Positions 1 to 11,186 of a DNA stretch of 64,000 nt are shown in pieces (the first letter of the stretch is position 1; each line of letters begins with the position of its first letter). Origin of the DNA: Rhizomonospora bruguierae (lineage in GTDB: Bacteria > Actinomycetota > Actinomycetes > Mycobacteriales > Micromonosporaceae); NCBI RefSeq assembly GCF_018397995.1, contig NZ_BBQH01000016.1, positions 143,690 to 207,689 of the forward strand, in the 5' to 3' direction. Below the pieces are notes generated by a model. It was given only the letters and a program-made list of their open reading frames with translations. It was not told where the DNA came from and did no database searches. The position numbers were made by a program, and so were the translations under genes.

Positions 1-805
1 GCCGCAGCCCGACCCGGTGCTCCAGCACCCGGGCCCGCCCCACGCGCGGGTCGATCGCCGCGCACCGGCTGCGGATAGCGTCCGCCACGCGCCGGTCGGG
101 CACCAGGTCGGTGCGGCCGGGCTCGGCGCTGCCACCCAGCACGAGACGGTCGCCGTGCGGCATGAAGTACACCGGCGTCTCGGACTCGTCGTGCTCGGTG
201 AAGAACTCCTCGATGCCGGGGTTCTCCACGACCACGATCTGCCCCCGGGTCGGGCTGACCGCGTCGTCCGGGACGAGAGCGCGGGCGGCCACGCCGGTGC
301 AGTTGACCACGACGGGGGCCGCCGACAGCGGCTCGGTGAACGACCGGACCGCCCGCCGGCGCACCGGTACGCCGTGCTTGGCGAGATCGTCGACCAGCGC
401 CCGCAGGTGCGCCGGCATATCGATCATCGGCGCCCGGTACCGCCAGCCGACCGCGTACGGGCTGGGCACCTCGGCGTCGTGGCAGCCGCGGTAGTCGGGC
501 AGCCCGCGCATCCACAATGGCGCCTCCAGCGCCGATCGGGAGACCTCCCGCCCGGCGACCTGGCGCACCCCCTGCTCCTCGGTGCGGCCCAGCAGCCAGC
601 GGTAGGTGGCCCGGCTCCACCCGACCACGCGGGCGTCATCCACCAGGTACGGCGCCCACATCGCCGCGGCGGCGCAGGAGGTGCTCTCCAGCGGTAGATC
701 CTGGGTCCACACCTCGACACCGAGATCGGCCGTGGCCAGCGCCAGGGCGCTCGTCAGGCCGGAGACGCCCGCGCCCAGCACGATGACATCGGGGCGACCG
801 GGCAC
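1..805 (-). CDS. D-amino-acid oxidase-like FAD enzyme (3' end outside window)
   Basis: FAD-dependent oxidoreductase of the D-amino-acid oxidase family, which oxidises D-amino acids to imino acids with release of hydrogen peroxide. The N-terminus carries the Rossmann dinucleotide motif VIVLGAGVSGLTSA. Further on are a SCAAAAMWAPYL segment typical of the family, the flavin-side stretch RGQIVVVENPG, and VGLR right at the window edge, where the family substrate-binding region begins. 268 residues are visible; family members have about 310-330, so roughly the last 45 are outside. I chose the GTG at 805 because a TACTGT box lies 6 nt upstream and the protein then begins right before the FAD motif. 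ATG codons at 832 and 835 would add a short tail. It is divergent from the next gene. Confidence 0.85.
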   Translation of the reverse strand, partial: MPGRPDVIVLGAGVSGLTSALALATADLGVEVWTQDLPLESTSCAAAAMWAPYLVDDARVVGWSRATYRWLLGRTEEQGVRQVAGREVSRSALEAPLWMRGLPDYRGCHDAEVPSPYAVGWRYRAPMIDMPAHLRALVDDLAKHGVPVRRRAVRSFTEPLSAAPVVVNCTGVAARALVPDDAVSPTRGQIVVVENPGIEEFFTEHDESETPVYFMPHGDRLVLGGSAEPGRTDLVPDRRVADAIRSRCAAIDPRVGRARVLEHRVGLR

Positions 806-811
806 CTTTCG

Positions 812-817
812 ACAGTA
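812..817 (-). promoter_or_regulatory. -10-like box of the oxidase, leaderless start
   Basis: TACTGT on the reverse strand, separated by 6 nt from the GTG at 805. No Shine-Dalgarno sequence precedes that GTG. This is the arrangement of actinobacterial leaderless transcripts, where transcription starts at the initiation codon. Inferred from sequence only. Confidence 0.45.
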
Positions 818-892
818 GGCTATCTCGGTCATCATGTGAATACGTTCGGTGCGATTGGCATCGACGGTAGTCGTATCCGTGGGGGAGGCCGG

Positions 893-1861
893 ATGGCCGG
901 CGGTACGGTGGTGGTCCTCGGCGAGGTCCACACGGGTCTCGTGCAGCACTCCGGCGAGTTGCCGCCGGCGCAGTGCGAACGGGTCCTCCGGTTGCTGGAA
1001 GGGGAGCGGGTGCACGGCTTCCAGCGCCCCATCGCGTACGCCGTGTCGCCGCCGGTGCTGACCGGGGTCGACTGCTCCCTGGCGACCGGGTCGGGGGCCA
1101 CCCCGCGCGGCGTCGGCAGCGTCGAGGCGCGGGCCGGCATCACCGGCGGCCGGGTGCTCCAGGGGCGGGCGGTCGCCGCCGTCGTGCGCGCGACCGCGAC
1201 ACGACGGTTGCCCTGGGCGCACTACCTGGCCCGTCCCGGCCGGGTGGAGGCGATCGGCCGGTGCACCCCCGAGGCCCTCGCCACGGGCTTCCTCGCCGCG
1301 CCGGCCGCACCCTCCACACTCGATCTGACCGCGATCGCCGGCCGGATCGTGGACGAGGTGCAGGCGTCGCCCGTCCTCGACCGGCGGCCCCCGCTTCGCG
1401 TCGCCCGGACCCGGCTGCGCTGGGCGGTGGAGGTGACGGACGCGGCCGAGCCGGAACTCGTGCGGTTGGCGGTCGAGCCGAACCACCGGCGGACCGTCCT
1501 GATGCGCGCACCGGGCGCGCTGCTGGGGTCGATCGCCGAGTTCTGCGCCGACCTGGCCCTGCACGACTGGCTGCTGACCACCCTGCTCGGCGTGGTGGAG
1601 CGCAGCCGGATGGGCGCCGGCCACGGCTCCGAGGTCGTGGAACGGCTACGTCCGGCCGTGCAGCACCTGTTGCACCTGTGGATGCCCGTACCCCGCGCCG
1701 ACCCGGTCGCCCGGGCGCTCTGGGTCACCGTGGAGCGCCTGGCCGGGGTGGAGCGGCAGTGGGAGGCCACCCGGGACCGCATCCGCGACCAGGTTGCCCT
1801 CAGCAACCTCACGCTCCTCATGGGTGGCGTGGCGGCCGGGGCGACGGGGGTGGGCAGGTGA
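893..1861 (+). CDS. SCO2521 family protein
   Basis: A 322-residue protein of unknown function that I recognise as resembling the SCO2521 family of actinobacteria. It begins MAGGTVVVLGEVHTGL and has no signal peptide, clear membrane span or recognisable catalytic motif. The central part is rich in Arg and Ala, with RLAVEPNHRR near residue 200, and the C-terminus ends with a Gly/Ala-rich stretch. I chose the ATG at 893 because GGGGGAGG lies just upstream; a GTG at 836 would add 19 residues without a ribosome binding site. Its stop overlaps the GTG of the next gene (GTGA), so the two are probably translationally coupled. It belongs to the cluster at 0.9-7.4 kb. The family assignment is from memory and from the co-occurrence of the SCO2522-2525-like genes. 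Confidence 0.7.
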   Translation: MAGGTVVVLGEVHTGLVQHSGELPPAQCERVLRLLEGERVHGFQRPIAYAVSPPVLTGVDCSLATGSGATPRGVGSVEARAGITGGRVLQGRAVAAVVRATATRRLPWAHYLARPGRVEAIGRCTPEALATGFLAAPAAPSTLDLTAIAGRIVDEVQASPVLDRRPPLRVARTRLRWAVEVTDAAEPELVRLAVEPNHRRTVLMRAPGALLGSIAEFCADLALHDWLLTTLLGVVERSRMGAGHGSEVVERLRPAVQHLLHLWMPVPRADPVARALWVTVERLAGVERQWEATRDRIRDQVALSNLTLLMGGVAAGATGVGR

Positions 1862-2850
1862 GCAGGGCGATCGGCGAGACCATGCAGACGATGGCGAGCC
1901 GGGCCCGGCTGTTCCGCAAGATCATGGTGTCGCTGGCGATCGGCACGCTCGCCTACGTGATCACCAACCTGCTTGCCGAGACCGCCGACGAGCCCCAGCT
2001 CATCGGGTTGACGCTGTCGGTCTTCATCGGTGGCGCCACCCTGGTCATCCAGGTGCTGGTCGACTTCGAACGCCGGTTGGTCGGCGTCGAGGACTCGCAC
2101 GAGTCACACGCCGAGCACATGGAGGATCTGGTCAAGGCCGGCTTCGCGAAGATCAACGAGGCGACCGAGCTGTTCAGCCTGGTGGAGGCGTCCGCGCTGC
2201 ACACCGACGTGGTGCTGGAACTGGTCCGGCACTCCACCCAGATCAAGGCGAGCGCCCCCCGGCTGGTGCTGGCGTTCGCCCAGGCCGAGATCGGCCGCAC
2301 CTCCCAGTTCGTCAAGGAACTCAGCGAGGGCAGCAACGTCAGCTACGACGGCGAGGACCGGGACTGGATGCTCGCCCTGGCCCGCAACGTCCAGTCCAGC
2401 ATCGACGCCACGAGCCTCAGCACGGTGGACGCGGGCGGCCGGGGCTGGATCGACGAGGGGCTCTGGCACAGCGACCTCGGCCAGCGGTACCTGGAGGTAC
2501 AGCGGCAGGCCATCGAGAACGGGGTGCGGATCCGCCGGGCATTCATCATCGACCAGTCGGAGCTGGCCACCGACCCCGGGTTCCTGGAGATCTGCCGGGT
2601 TCAGCGGGAGGTCGGCATCGAGGTGCGCATCCTCGACTCGTCCGCGATGCCGGGGCTGCGCCGCACCTCCCTGTTCGACTTCATCCTCTTCGACGACGTG
2701 GTCAGCTACGAGGTGACCCCGGCGACCCTGGCCGCCGGCAGCGTGCGCCGGGCCATCGTGAATACCCGGATCGAGCTGCGCCCGGAACGCGTCCGCGACC
2801 GGATCCAGCGGTTCAAGGACCTGTGGGCGCTGGCCCACGAGCCCGAGTGA
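1858..2850 (+). CDS. Two-helix membrane protein with uncharacterised C-terminal domain
   Basis: 330 residues with an unrecognised function. Near the N-terminus are two hydrophobic segments, about residues 21-40 (IMVSLAIGTLAYVITNL) and 50-67 (LTLSVFIGGATLVIQVLV). A long helical, charged stretch follows (FERRLVGVEDSHESHAEHM), probably a coiled-coil stalk. The C-terminal half is soluble, with an alternating hydrophobic pattern such as RRAFIIDQSEL, VGIEVRIL and LFDFILFDD, loosely reminiscent of phospholipase D-like or nucleotide-sensor folds. I cannot assign it firmly. GTG 1858 overlaps the upstream stop as GTGA. It converges with the SCO2522-like gene, leaving a 21-nt gap. Its context suggests a membrane partner of the cluster. 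Confidence 0.8.
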   Translation: MSRAIGETMQTMASRARLFRKIMVSLAIGTLAYVITNLLAETADEPQLIGLTLSVFIGGATLVIQVLVDFERRLVGVEDSHESHAEHMEDLVKAGFAKINEATELFSLVEASALHTDVVLELVRHSTQIKASAPRLVLAFAQAEIGRTSQFVKELSEGSNVSYDGEDRDWMLALARNVQSSIDATSLSTVDAGGRGWIDEGLWHSDLGQRYLEVQRQAIENGVRIRRAFIIDQSELATDPGFLEICRVQREVGIEVRILDSSAMPGLRRTSLFDFILFDDVVSYEVTPATLAAGSVRRAIVNTRIELRPERVRDRIQRFKDLWALAHEPE

Positions 2851-2871
2851 GCACCGTGGACGGTCCGCGGC

Positions 2872-3843
2872 TCACCCCGTGAAGACGTAGTCGATCCGGC
2901 CGCCCGGCTCCCGGTCCAGGTCCAGGCCCTCACCCCGGGCCCGGTCGATCACCTGGTCCACCACCGCATCCTCCGGGGCCACCTGCTCCAGGATCGTGCG
3001 GACCGCGTGCTCGGTGGTCAGGAACCGGCGGGGCAGGATCGACAGCGACCGGTACGCGGTGAACGGCGCCGCCTGCGGGTTCAGGCGGATGACCGCGGGG
3101 AGTTCGTCCCACCGCTCGGGGAGCGCACCCGACCACTCCTGCGGCGTGGCCACCACCTCGCCGCCGTGACGCAGCATGCCCAGGCGCAGCAACTGCCACA
3201 CCGAGGCCAGGAACGCGCAGGACCACAGCCGCTCCTCGGCGCGGCCGTTGCCGGCCCGGCTCCACAGTTCCACGTCCACGAAGACCGAGTGCCGGTTGGC
3301 GGCGTTCTGCACCGGCGGCGCCCACGCGGGCGCGGTGTCCATCGCCGCGGCGGAGCGCACGCTCGGCGAGCGCTGCCCGTTGCTCAGCCAGCCGGTCTCG
3401 GCCAGCGTCGGCCGCCCGCCGGTGGTGCGCGGCGGCGGGTCGGCGACGATCCGCTCCTCGACCAGCCGGGCCAGCGGCGCCCCGTCGGCGTTCGCGCAGG
3501 CCGCCTCCCGGGCCAGGTAGTCGATGCGCAGGCCAGCCTCCTCCGCGGCCGCCAGCAGCGGCGGGATGATCTCGGTGGGCGGGGTGGTGGGGCCGAAGTA
3601 GTCGTCGATCAGGAAGCAGGTGCTGATCCGCGGAGTACGCCTGCCCAGGTCGGCGGCGGCGATCCCGCGGGCCGCCGCCGCCCACGGCGCCACGGTCCGG
3701 AAGTGCCGCAGCAGCGTGTCCGGGCCGGTCAGGAAATCCTCGAAGTACAGGTGCCCCAGCTCGACCGACAGGTGAGCCAGCGGCACCGATCGAACCCGCC
3801 GCCGCTCCGCCGACTCGGCGAAGATCGCCTCCGGGGGCGCCAC
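2872..3843 (-). CDS. SCO2522 family protein
   Basis: About 323 residues, last gene of the reverse operon, resembling the actinobacterial SCO2522 family of unknown function. Recognisable stretches include LAHLSVELGHLYFEDFLTGPD near the N-terminus and RISTCFLIDDYFGP. Later come WLSNGQRSPS and RHSVFVDVELWSR. The DDYFG and DVELW clusters are acidic and could bind metal, but no known active site is evident. There is no signal peptide. I favour GTG 3843, which has GGAAGG upstream; an ATG at 3861 would overlap the preceding gene by 16 nt and add six residues. It is soluble and most likely acts with the adjacent P-loop and SCO2524-like proteins. Confidence 0.75.
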   Translation of the reverse strand: MAPPEAIFAESAERRRVRSVPLAHLSVELGHLYFEDFLTGPDTLLRHFRTVAPWAAAARGIAAADLGRRTPRISTCFLIDDYFGPTTPPTEIIPPLLAAAEEAGLRIDYLAREAACANADGAPLARLVEERIVADPPPRTTGGRPTLAETGWLSNGQRSPSVRSAAAMDTAPAWAPPVQNAANRHSVFVDVELWSRAGNGRAEERLWSCAFLASVWQLLRLGMLRHGGEVVATPQEWSGALPERWDELPAVIRLNPQAAPFTAYRSLSILPRRFLTTEHAVRTILEQVAPEDAVVDQVIDRARGEGLDLDREPGGRIDYVFTG

Positions 3844-3845
3844 CG

Positions 3846-4763
3846 CTACAACCCTTCCCATGCGGCGTCGTCCACCAGCCGCTCGGCCAACCCGTCGAAC
3901 GCCTCGGCCGTGGCCCGGTTCGCGATCTGGGTCAGCGCCACGTCGTCGTCCGAGATCAGTTGCTCGCGCCACTGCAGCACCGGGTCCAGCGGGACGCTGC
4001 CCAGCGTGGCGGTGCGGCCGATCCGGTGCCGGCCGGCGAGCCGCTGGAGGGCGGCGTTGCAGTCCCGCAGCCACGCCACCTGGGCGGCGCGCAGGCCGGC
4101 CAGCTCGGCCGAATTGGGGTCCACGACGGCGGTGCGGACGAACCGGATCGCGTTGCTCAGCCGCTCCCGGTCGTGACCCCGCACGGTCCCGGTGTCGAGG
4201 ATGCCGCGGTCGCCGAAGACCAGGTCGGCGGCGGCGATGATGTGCTGCCGGGTCCACCGGTGGAACACCAGCCATCGGCAGGGCACCGCGGCCAGCTTCG
4301 GGTCGGCGGTGGCCGCGAGCACCATGTCGATCGCGTACGACCGGCCGGCGCTGAGGTCCACCAGGCAGAACTCGTACTCCTCGACCATGCGCATGAGCAG
4401 CTTCGTGCAGCGCTCCACGATGACGTCGTCGCTGGGGAACTCGCCACCGCCCACGTCGCCCGGGTAGAGCACCAGGCGGCCGGCCCCCGCGGGCTGGCCG
4501 CGCAGCGCGTCCCGGTCCGACTCGTACCACACGTCCAGGGCGCGTGGTTCGGCCACCTCACCGAGCAGGAACGAGTGCAGCCCACCACCCTTGATGCCCC
4601 ACACCGCGTCGTTGATCTCGAAGATCGCCGGCGCCGTCGGCGAGCCGAAGTCGAAGTCGAGGTATGCGGTGTCGCCGCCCTTGAGCGCCCGCCGGTACAG
4701 CAGATTACTGCTGGTGACCGAACGCCCGGTGCCACCCTTGTCGGAGGTCGCGAAGATCAGCAT
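3846..4763 (-). CDS. SCO2523 family variant P-loop protein (ParA/MinD-like)
   Basis: 305 residues with a MinD/ParA-type fold signature. The N-terminus MLIFATSDKGGTGRSVTS aligns with the deviant Walker A KGGxGK[S/T], but the second lysine is Arg (KGGTGRS). TAYLDFDFGSPTAP follows as the switch-like segment, and CLVDLSAGRSYAID as the Walker B-like strand. In the family this altered P-loop is the naming feature. It may bind nucleotide without normal hydrolysis, which is an inference. The ATG at 4763 shares one base with the stop of the upstream gene (TGATG), showing tight coupling. Role unknown; ParA/MinD proteins usually position or regulate partner complexes, here presumably the SCO2522- and SCO2524-like proteins. 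Confidence 0.8.
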   Translation of the reverse strand: MLIFATSDKGGTGRSVTSSNLLYRRALKGGDTAYLDFDFGSPTAPAIFEINDAVWGIKGGGLHSFLLGEVAEPRALDVWYESDRDALRGQPAGAGRLVLYPGDVGGGEFPSDDVIVERCTKLLMRMVEEYEFCLVDLSAGRSYAIDMVLAATADPKLAAVPCRWLVFHRWTRQHIIAAADLVFGDRGILDTGTVRGHDRERLSNAIRFVRTAVVDPNSAELAGLRAAQVAWLRDCNAALQRLAGRHRIGRTATLGSVPLDPVLQWREQLISDDDVALTQIANRATAEAFDGLAERLVDDAAWEGL

Positions 4764-6592
4764 CAGGCGGGACCCGTCGCCTTCTGCCGGGCGGCGGCCA
4801 GCCGATCCAACTCGCGTAACACCTCGGCGGCGAGCACCGCCGCGGTGCCCGGCCGGTTGCCCATCAGCTCGTGCGCGCGACGCAGCGTGGACCGGGCTCC
4901 GTGCAGTGCCGCGCTCATCGCCGGCCCCGCCTCGGCGGAGACGCTCAGCAACTCCTGGTCGAACAGGTGGTCCGCTTCGGCGAGCAGGTCGGTGGCGTAA
5001 CCGGCGAGCGCCTGGCTGCGCAGCGGCGCCGTGCCGACCAGGCCGGCCGCCGCGATGAGGCTCTCCACCACCCGCTCGGTGTAGTACCAGGACGGCAGCT
5101 GGACGTCCTGGTCGGCGGCCGCCCCGGGCGTCTGGTCCCACAGGTGCAGGTACTGCCCGCTGGTGAAGCGCCGGGCGCGCAGGTGTTCCCAGGTCCGGTC
5201 GGCGAGGGTGACCACCTGGCCGCGTAGCTCGATGTGACGCAGCAGTTGGGCCACCAGCACGGTCTGCTTGAGCAGCAGCGGCGAGAAGTCCGCCACCAGC
5301 CAGTGCAGTCGCTCCCCGCCGGCCGCCTCCGTGCCCTCCAGGGCGAGCCGGAACCCGGGGGAGTGTAGGGCGAGCGCCGGGTCGTTGAACAGCGGGCGGC
5401 GGGTGATGCGGGCGCGCTGGGCCAGTTCGGCCAGCACCTCGCCGACCCGTTGCACCTCGGATTCGGTCGGCTGCCCCCGGGTCAGGTCCTGCACCACGAT
5501 CGAGGTGACCAGCAGGCTCAGGTAGTCGGAGTCCACCTTGTCCACCGTGCGCCACGGCAGGTCCTCCAGCGGCCACCGGCCCGAGCCGAAGCGGCCGACC
5601 TTCGACCAGTACGACTGGGTGAGATCCCACCGCAGCTGGAGCGACCGGGACAGCCGGTTCTGCTCCTCGTCGAGCAGGCCGAGCAGGCGGGTGCGCTCGG
5701 AGAACAGATTCCGGATGCAGTCCAGCGCCACCACCGTGAAGTACAGGTACGGCGCGGACTGGGCCACCCCGTCGCGCTGCTCGCCCACGTCCGCGGTGGT
5801 ATCCACCTTCGGCGCGTTCGCCACCAGACCCCAGGACCAGCCGCACTGGAACAGCTTGTTGTCGTTGTCGATGTCGGTGACCTGGCCGCTGCCCAGGGTG
5901 ATGTCCCGTACCCCCGCCTTGACCTGGCGCAGCTCCCGGTGCAGGGACTCCACCACCTGCCGGGTCGGCAGGCCCTGCTGGTTCACCGTCTCCAGCAGCG
6001 CCTGGCCCTCAGGCGATCCGACGTCGAACACGTCGACCGAGAAGCTGCGCAGCAGCCCGACCATCGCCGCGCTGAGCCGGCGGCTGGCCATCGACTCCAG
6101 CGCGTCCACCTCGGACACCAGGTCGGGGCGTCGGACCACGGTGCGGAACACGCGGGTGAAGCCGATCGTGGCCAGCGACAGCCGGATCGCGACGGAGAAG
6201 GAGTCCACAACGTCGAGGGCACGCTGCGCCGCGGTCGGCGGCACCTGGCTGGCCGCGGCGAAGTAGGTGCCGCCGGAGAACACCGGTGTCTTGCTGTCGT
6301 CGGTGTAGGTGCTGAAGTATTCGGTGAGCCGGCGAACCAGCAGCCGCGGGATCTCCACGCTGTCGCCCAGTTCGGCCAGGGCGTCCAGCACGTCATCAGC
6401 GGTCTCGTCCGGCTGGTCCAGCTTGAACGACGGGATCTCGGTGGCCGGACCGAGCAGGCAGAGCAACTGCTCGGCGTCGCTGATCGAATTGCGCCCGTGC
6501 CGGCCGCCCCACGACCAGCCGCCGGCGGGGACCGCGGAGCGCGCCATCGCGCGCCACACCTCGAGCAGCTGCTGACGCGGTTGAATCCACAT
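4763..6592 (-). CDS. SCO2524 family protein
   Basis: About 609 residues, the largest protein of the cluster, resembling the SCO2524 family of unknown function. It is mainly helical and starts MWIQPRQQLLEVWRAMARS. WSWGGRHGRNSISDAEQLLCLL follows near the N-terminus, and a middle conserved-looking WSWGL segment precedes APYLYFTVVALDCIRNLF. There is no signal peptide or strong membrane span. I chose ATG 6592; a GTG at 6610 would add MGERQP and start just after the methyltransferase stop. The gene lies 21 nt after the SCO2525-like gene and abuts the P-loop gene, so it is in one operon. A scaffold or target of the variant P-loop protein is a reasonable guess, nothing more. Confidence 0.75.
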   Translation of the reverse strand: MWIQPRQQLLEVWRAMARSAVPAGGWSWGGRHGRNSISDAEQLLCLLGPATEIPSFKLDQPDETADDVLDALAELGDSVEIPRLLVRRLTEYFSTYTDDSKTPVFSGGTYFAAASQVPPTAAQRALDVVDSFSVAIRLSLATIGFTRVFRTVVRRPDLVSEVDALESMASRRLSAAMVGLLRSFSVDVFDVGSPEGQALLETVNQQGLPTRQVVESLHRELRQVKAGVRDITLGSGQVTDIDNDNKLFQCGWSWGLVANAPKVDTTADVGEQRDGVAQSAPYLYFTVVALDCIRNLFSERTRLLGLLDEEQNRLSRSLQLRWDLTQSYWSKVGRFGSGRWPLEDLPWRTVDKVDSDYLSLLVTSIVVQDLTRGQPTESEVQRVGEVLAELAQRARITRRPLFNDPALALHSPGFRLALEGTEAAGGERLHWLVADFSPLLLKQTVLVAQLLRHIELRGQVVTLADRTWEHLRARRFTSGQYLHLWDQTPGAAADQDVQLPSWYYTERVVESLIAAAGLVGTAPLRSQALAGYATDLLAEADHLFDQELLSVSAEAGPAMSAALHGARSTLRRAHELMGNRPGTAAVLAAEVLRELDRLAAARQKATGPA

Positions 6593-6613
6593 GGGCTGGC
6601 GCTCACCCACCCG

Positions 6614-7414
6614 TCAGGCTCGGGTCCTGCCCGCCTTTCCGAGGGCCACGATCATTCCCGCATACCCGTCCCGCAACGGCTTGTGGGAGCGGATCGCGCG
6701 AATGTCCAGGTCCTCGACGAGTGGGGCAAGAGTCTCTGCGATGTCGACCTCGTTCACGGCCACGGCCGGGAACCTCAGGCGGTCTACATAATAGCCCGCC
6801 GAGTCATGCATGAAGGCCGCCGCGAATGGCGCGCCGGGGCGCAGGGCGCCGATGAAGCGCCCCACCGCCATCTTGAATTCGCTTACTTGATCTGATATGG
6901 ACTCCGCGACGAAGAACATTGTCGCCAGATCCCACCGGCGTTCGGGTAGCTGGTAGAGGTCGCCCTGCTCGACCCGGCCCTTGTGGAGCAGCGCCTCGCG
7001 GGGATCGGATATCCGATCGTAGGCGGGCTTCTCCGAGAGCACCTGCCAATACGCGTCCCAGACGGACGAGTATCCCTTCCGCTGCTCCTGCAGCCACGCC
7101 ACGTTGGCCGCCCCGCGCTCCAGCAGCGTCAGCTCCCGGCAGAAGGGCACCATGGTCAGGGCCGGGTAGAGGTTCGAACCGGCGCCGACGTCGACCCCGC
7201 GCTCGACCGGCCGCTCCGGGTCCAGTACGGCGGAGAAGTAATCCCGCACGGTACGCAGGATTTCAAGATCGTCGTCCCGCAGTTCGGCGTAATTCTGGTG
7301 GAAATACCATCGTGGATCGAACCGATCCCACGGGTAGCTGCCGTTCGCCTCGGCCGGTTTGGCCCCGCCGCCGGGCGGCGCGACCGTCACCCCGCGCGTC
7401 GGTGTTCTGGGCAT
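6614..7414 (-). CDS. SCO2525 family SAM-dependent methyltransferase
   Basis: 266 residues, first gene of the reverse operon. The N-terminal region contains YPWDRFDPRWYFHQNYAELRDDD, the kind of Y-x-x-NY segment seen in the NNMT/PNMT/TEMT methyltransferase superfamily. SAM motif I follows as RGVDVGAGSNLYPAL, and LTLLERG carries the acidic residue expected to contact the ribose. WDLATMFFVAESISD is the later strand. The ATG at 7414 has GAGGAGCC upstream. The substrate is unknown; small-molecule N-methylation is typical of the superfamily. It is linked to SCO2522-2524-like genes, so the modification probably belongs to that system. Confidence 0.82.
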   Translation of the reverse strand: MPRTPTRGVTVAPPGGGAKPAEANGSYPWDRFDPRWYFHQNYAELRDDDLEILRTVRDYFSAVLDPERPVERGVDVGAGSNLYPALTMVPFCRELTLLERGAANVAWLQEQRKGYSSVWDAYWQVLSEKPAYDRISDPREALLHKGRVEQGDLYQLPERRWDLATMFFVAESISDQVSEFKMAVGRFIGALRPGAPFAAAFMHDSAGYYVDRLRFPAVAVNEVDIAETLAPLVEDLDIRAIRSHKPLRDGYAGMIVALGKAGRTRA

Positions 7415-7689
7415 CGATCCGGCTCCTCAGCGTGTAGACGGGCCCCTGATGAACCCGCGTGCGGGTTGTGCGAAGTCATGTGACTCCACTCACAGCTTAC
7501 GTCGGGCTGCCGCCCGGCTCACTGCCGACATGCTCGACAAGCAACGGCCGGTACACCTTCGTGCGGGTGTGTGACGTGCGCAAACGTCGCCGGTCGTGCC
7601 CCTTGTGGCCCATGGTGCGCCGGACCACGACGCGAAACCATACTGATCTCCGGTACGGCCGCGCAATGCCCGCCGATTACGGTCCGGGA

Positions 7690-10396
<2,707 letters not shown>

Positions 10397-10400
<4 letters not shown>

Positions 10401-11113
10401 CGCACCACCCCGGTGAGAACGGCGAACGGCACGGCCAGATAGCCGCCGCAGAGCAGCACGGACAGGGCGAGGGCGAAGGCCCGGGCCCGCCGTTCCCCGC
10501 GGGAGGTCTGCTGGCCGAGCGTGCGCAGCGCGCTGTAGACGCCGTGCCGCAGGTGGAACCCGATCGCCACGACGGCGAGGCCGTAGAACAGCGTGACGTA
10601 CCAGCGGCCCGGGGCGAAGTCCGCGACCACGGTGGCGTACGGGTTCGCCGGGTCGGCGACCGGGTTCAGGTGGCCGGTGGTCAGGTCGAGGATGTGGTAG
10701 ATCACGAAGAGCACGATGATCACGCCGCCCCAGCGCATCGTGCGGGCCGCGTAGCTGCCCCGTACCGGCCTGCGGTGCGCATACCGGACCGGCCGCGCCC
10801 GGCGGGCGCGGAGCGTGAGCGCGGTCGCCGCCCAGATGTGCCCGCCGACCGCGAGCAGCAGCACCACCCGCTGGATCCACAGGTACGCGGTCTGCGGGAG
10901 CACCGGGTCGCCGAGTCGGCGCAGCCACTGGGCGTACTCGCCGAACGCGCTCGCCCCGGCGAACACCTTCAGGTTGCCGAGCATGTGGGCGACGAGGAAC
11001 AGCACCAGGAGGATGCCGGTCGCCGCCATCACCACCTTCTGCCCCACGGTGGAGGGCCCTTTGGCCCTGGCGTTCTGGGCCGGGGTCGGTCTGGCTCGGG
11101 TCAGTAGCGCCAC
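10397..11113 (-). CDS. sdhC: Succinate dehydrogenase cytochrome b membrane anchor
   Basis: About 238 residues with five hydrophobic helices, the fused one-subunit anchor type used with B-type succinate dehydrogenases. Helix 1 is [21 protein letters not shown]. Histidines in AHMLGN, GGHIWAA, IYHILDL and HLRHGVY are candidate haem b ligands. It anchors SdhAB and passes electrons to menaquinone. I chose GTG 11113 because a CACTCT box sits 6 nt upstream, matching the leaderless pattern seen elsewhere here. An ATG at 11155 would add 14 residues unlike family N-termini. It is divergent from a LysR gene, its likely regulator. Confidence 0.92.
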
Positions 11114-11119
11114 GCACAG

Positions 11120-11125
11120 AGAGTG
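11120..11125 (-). promoter_or_regulatory. -10-like box of sdhC
   Basis: CACTCT on the reverse strand, 6 nt before the GTG at 11113, with no ribosome binding site. Weak match to the actinobacterial TAnnnT box; supports the shorter sdhC start. Confidence 0.3.
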
Positions 11126-11171
11126 GCCCGGCCGGTCACAAGTCGTCCAATGCATGAAGGTCGCAGTGTTG

Positions 11172-11186
11172 ATAGCAGTAGGCTAT
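11172..11186. promoter_or_regulatory. LysR-type operator candidate in the sdhC/lysR divergent region
   Basis: ATAGC-AGTAG-GCTAT is a perfect 5+5 bp inverted repeat containing a T-N11-A core (T at 11173, A at 11185), the classic LysR-family motif. Its right arm overlaps the ATG of the LysR gene, so binding could repress the regulator itself while affecting sdh. Function is inferred from motif and position. Confidence 0.45.
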
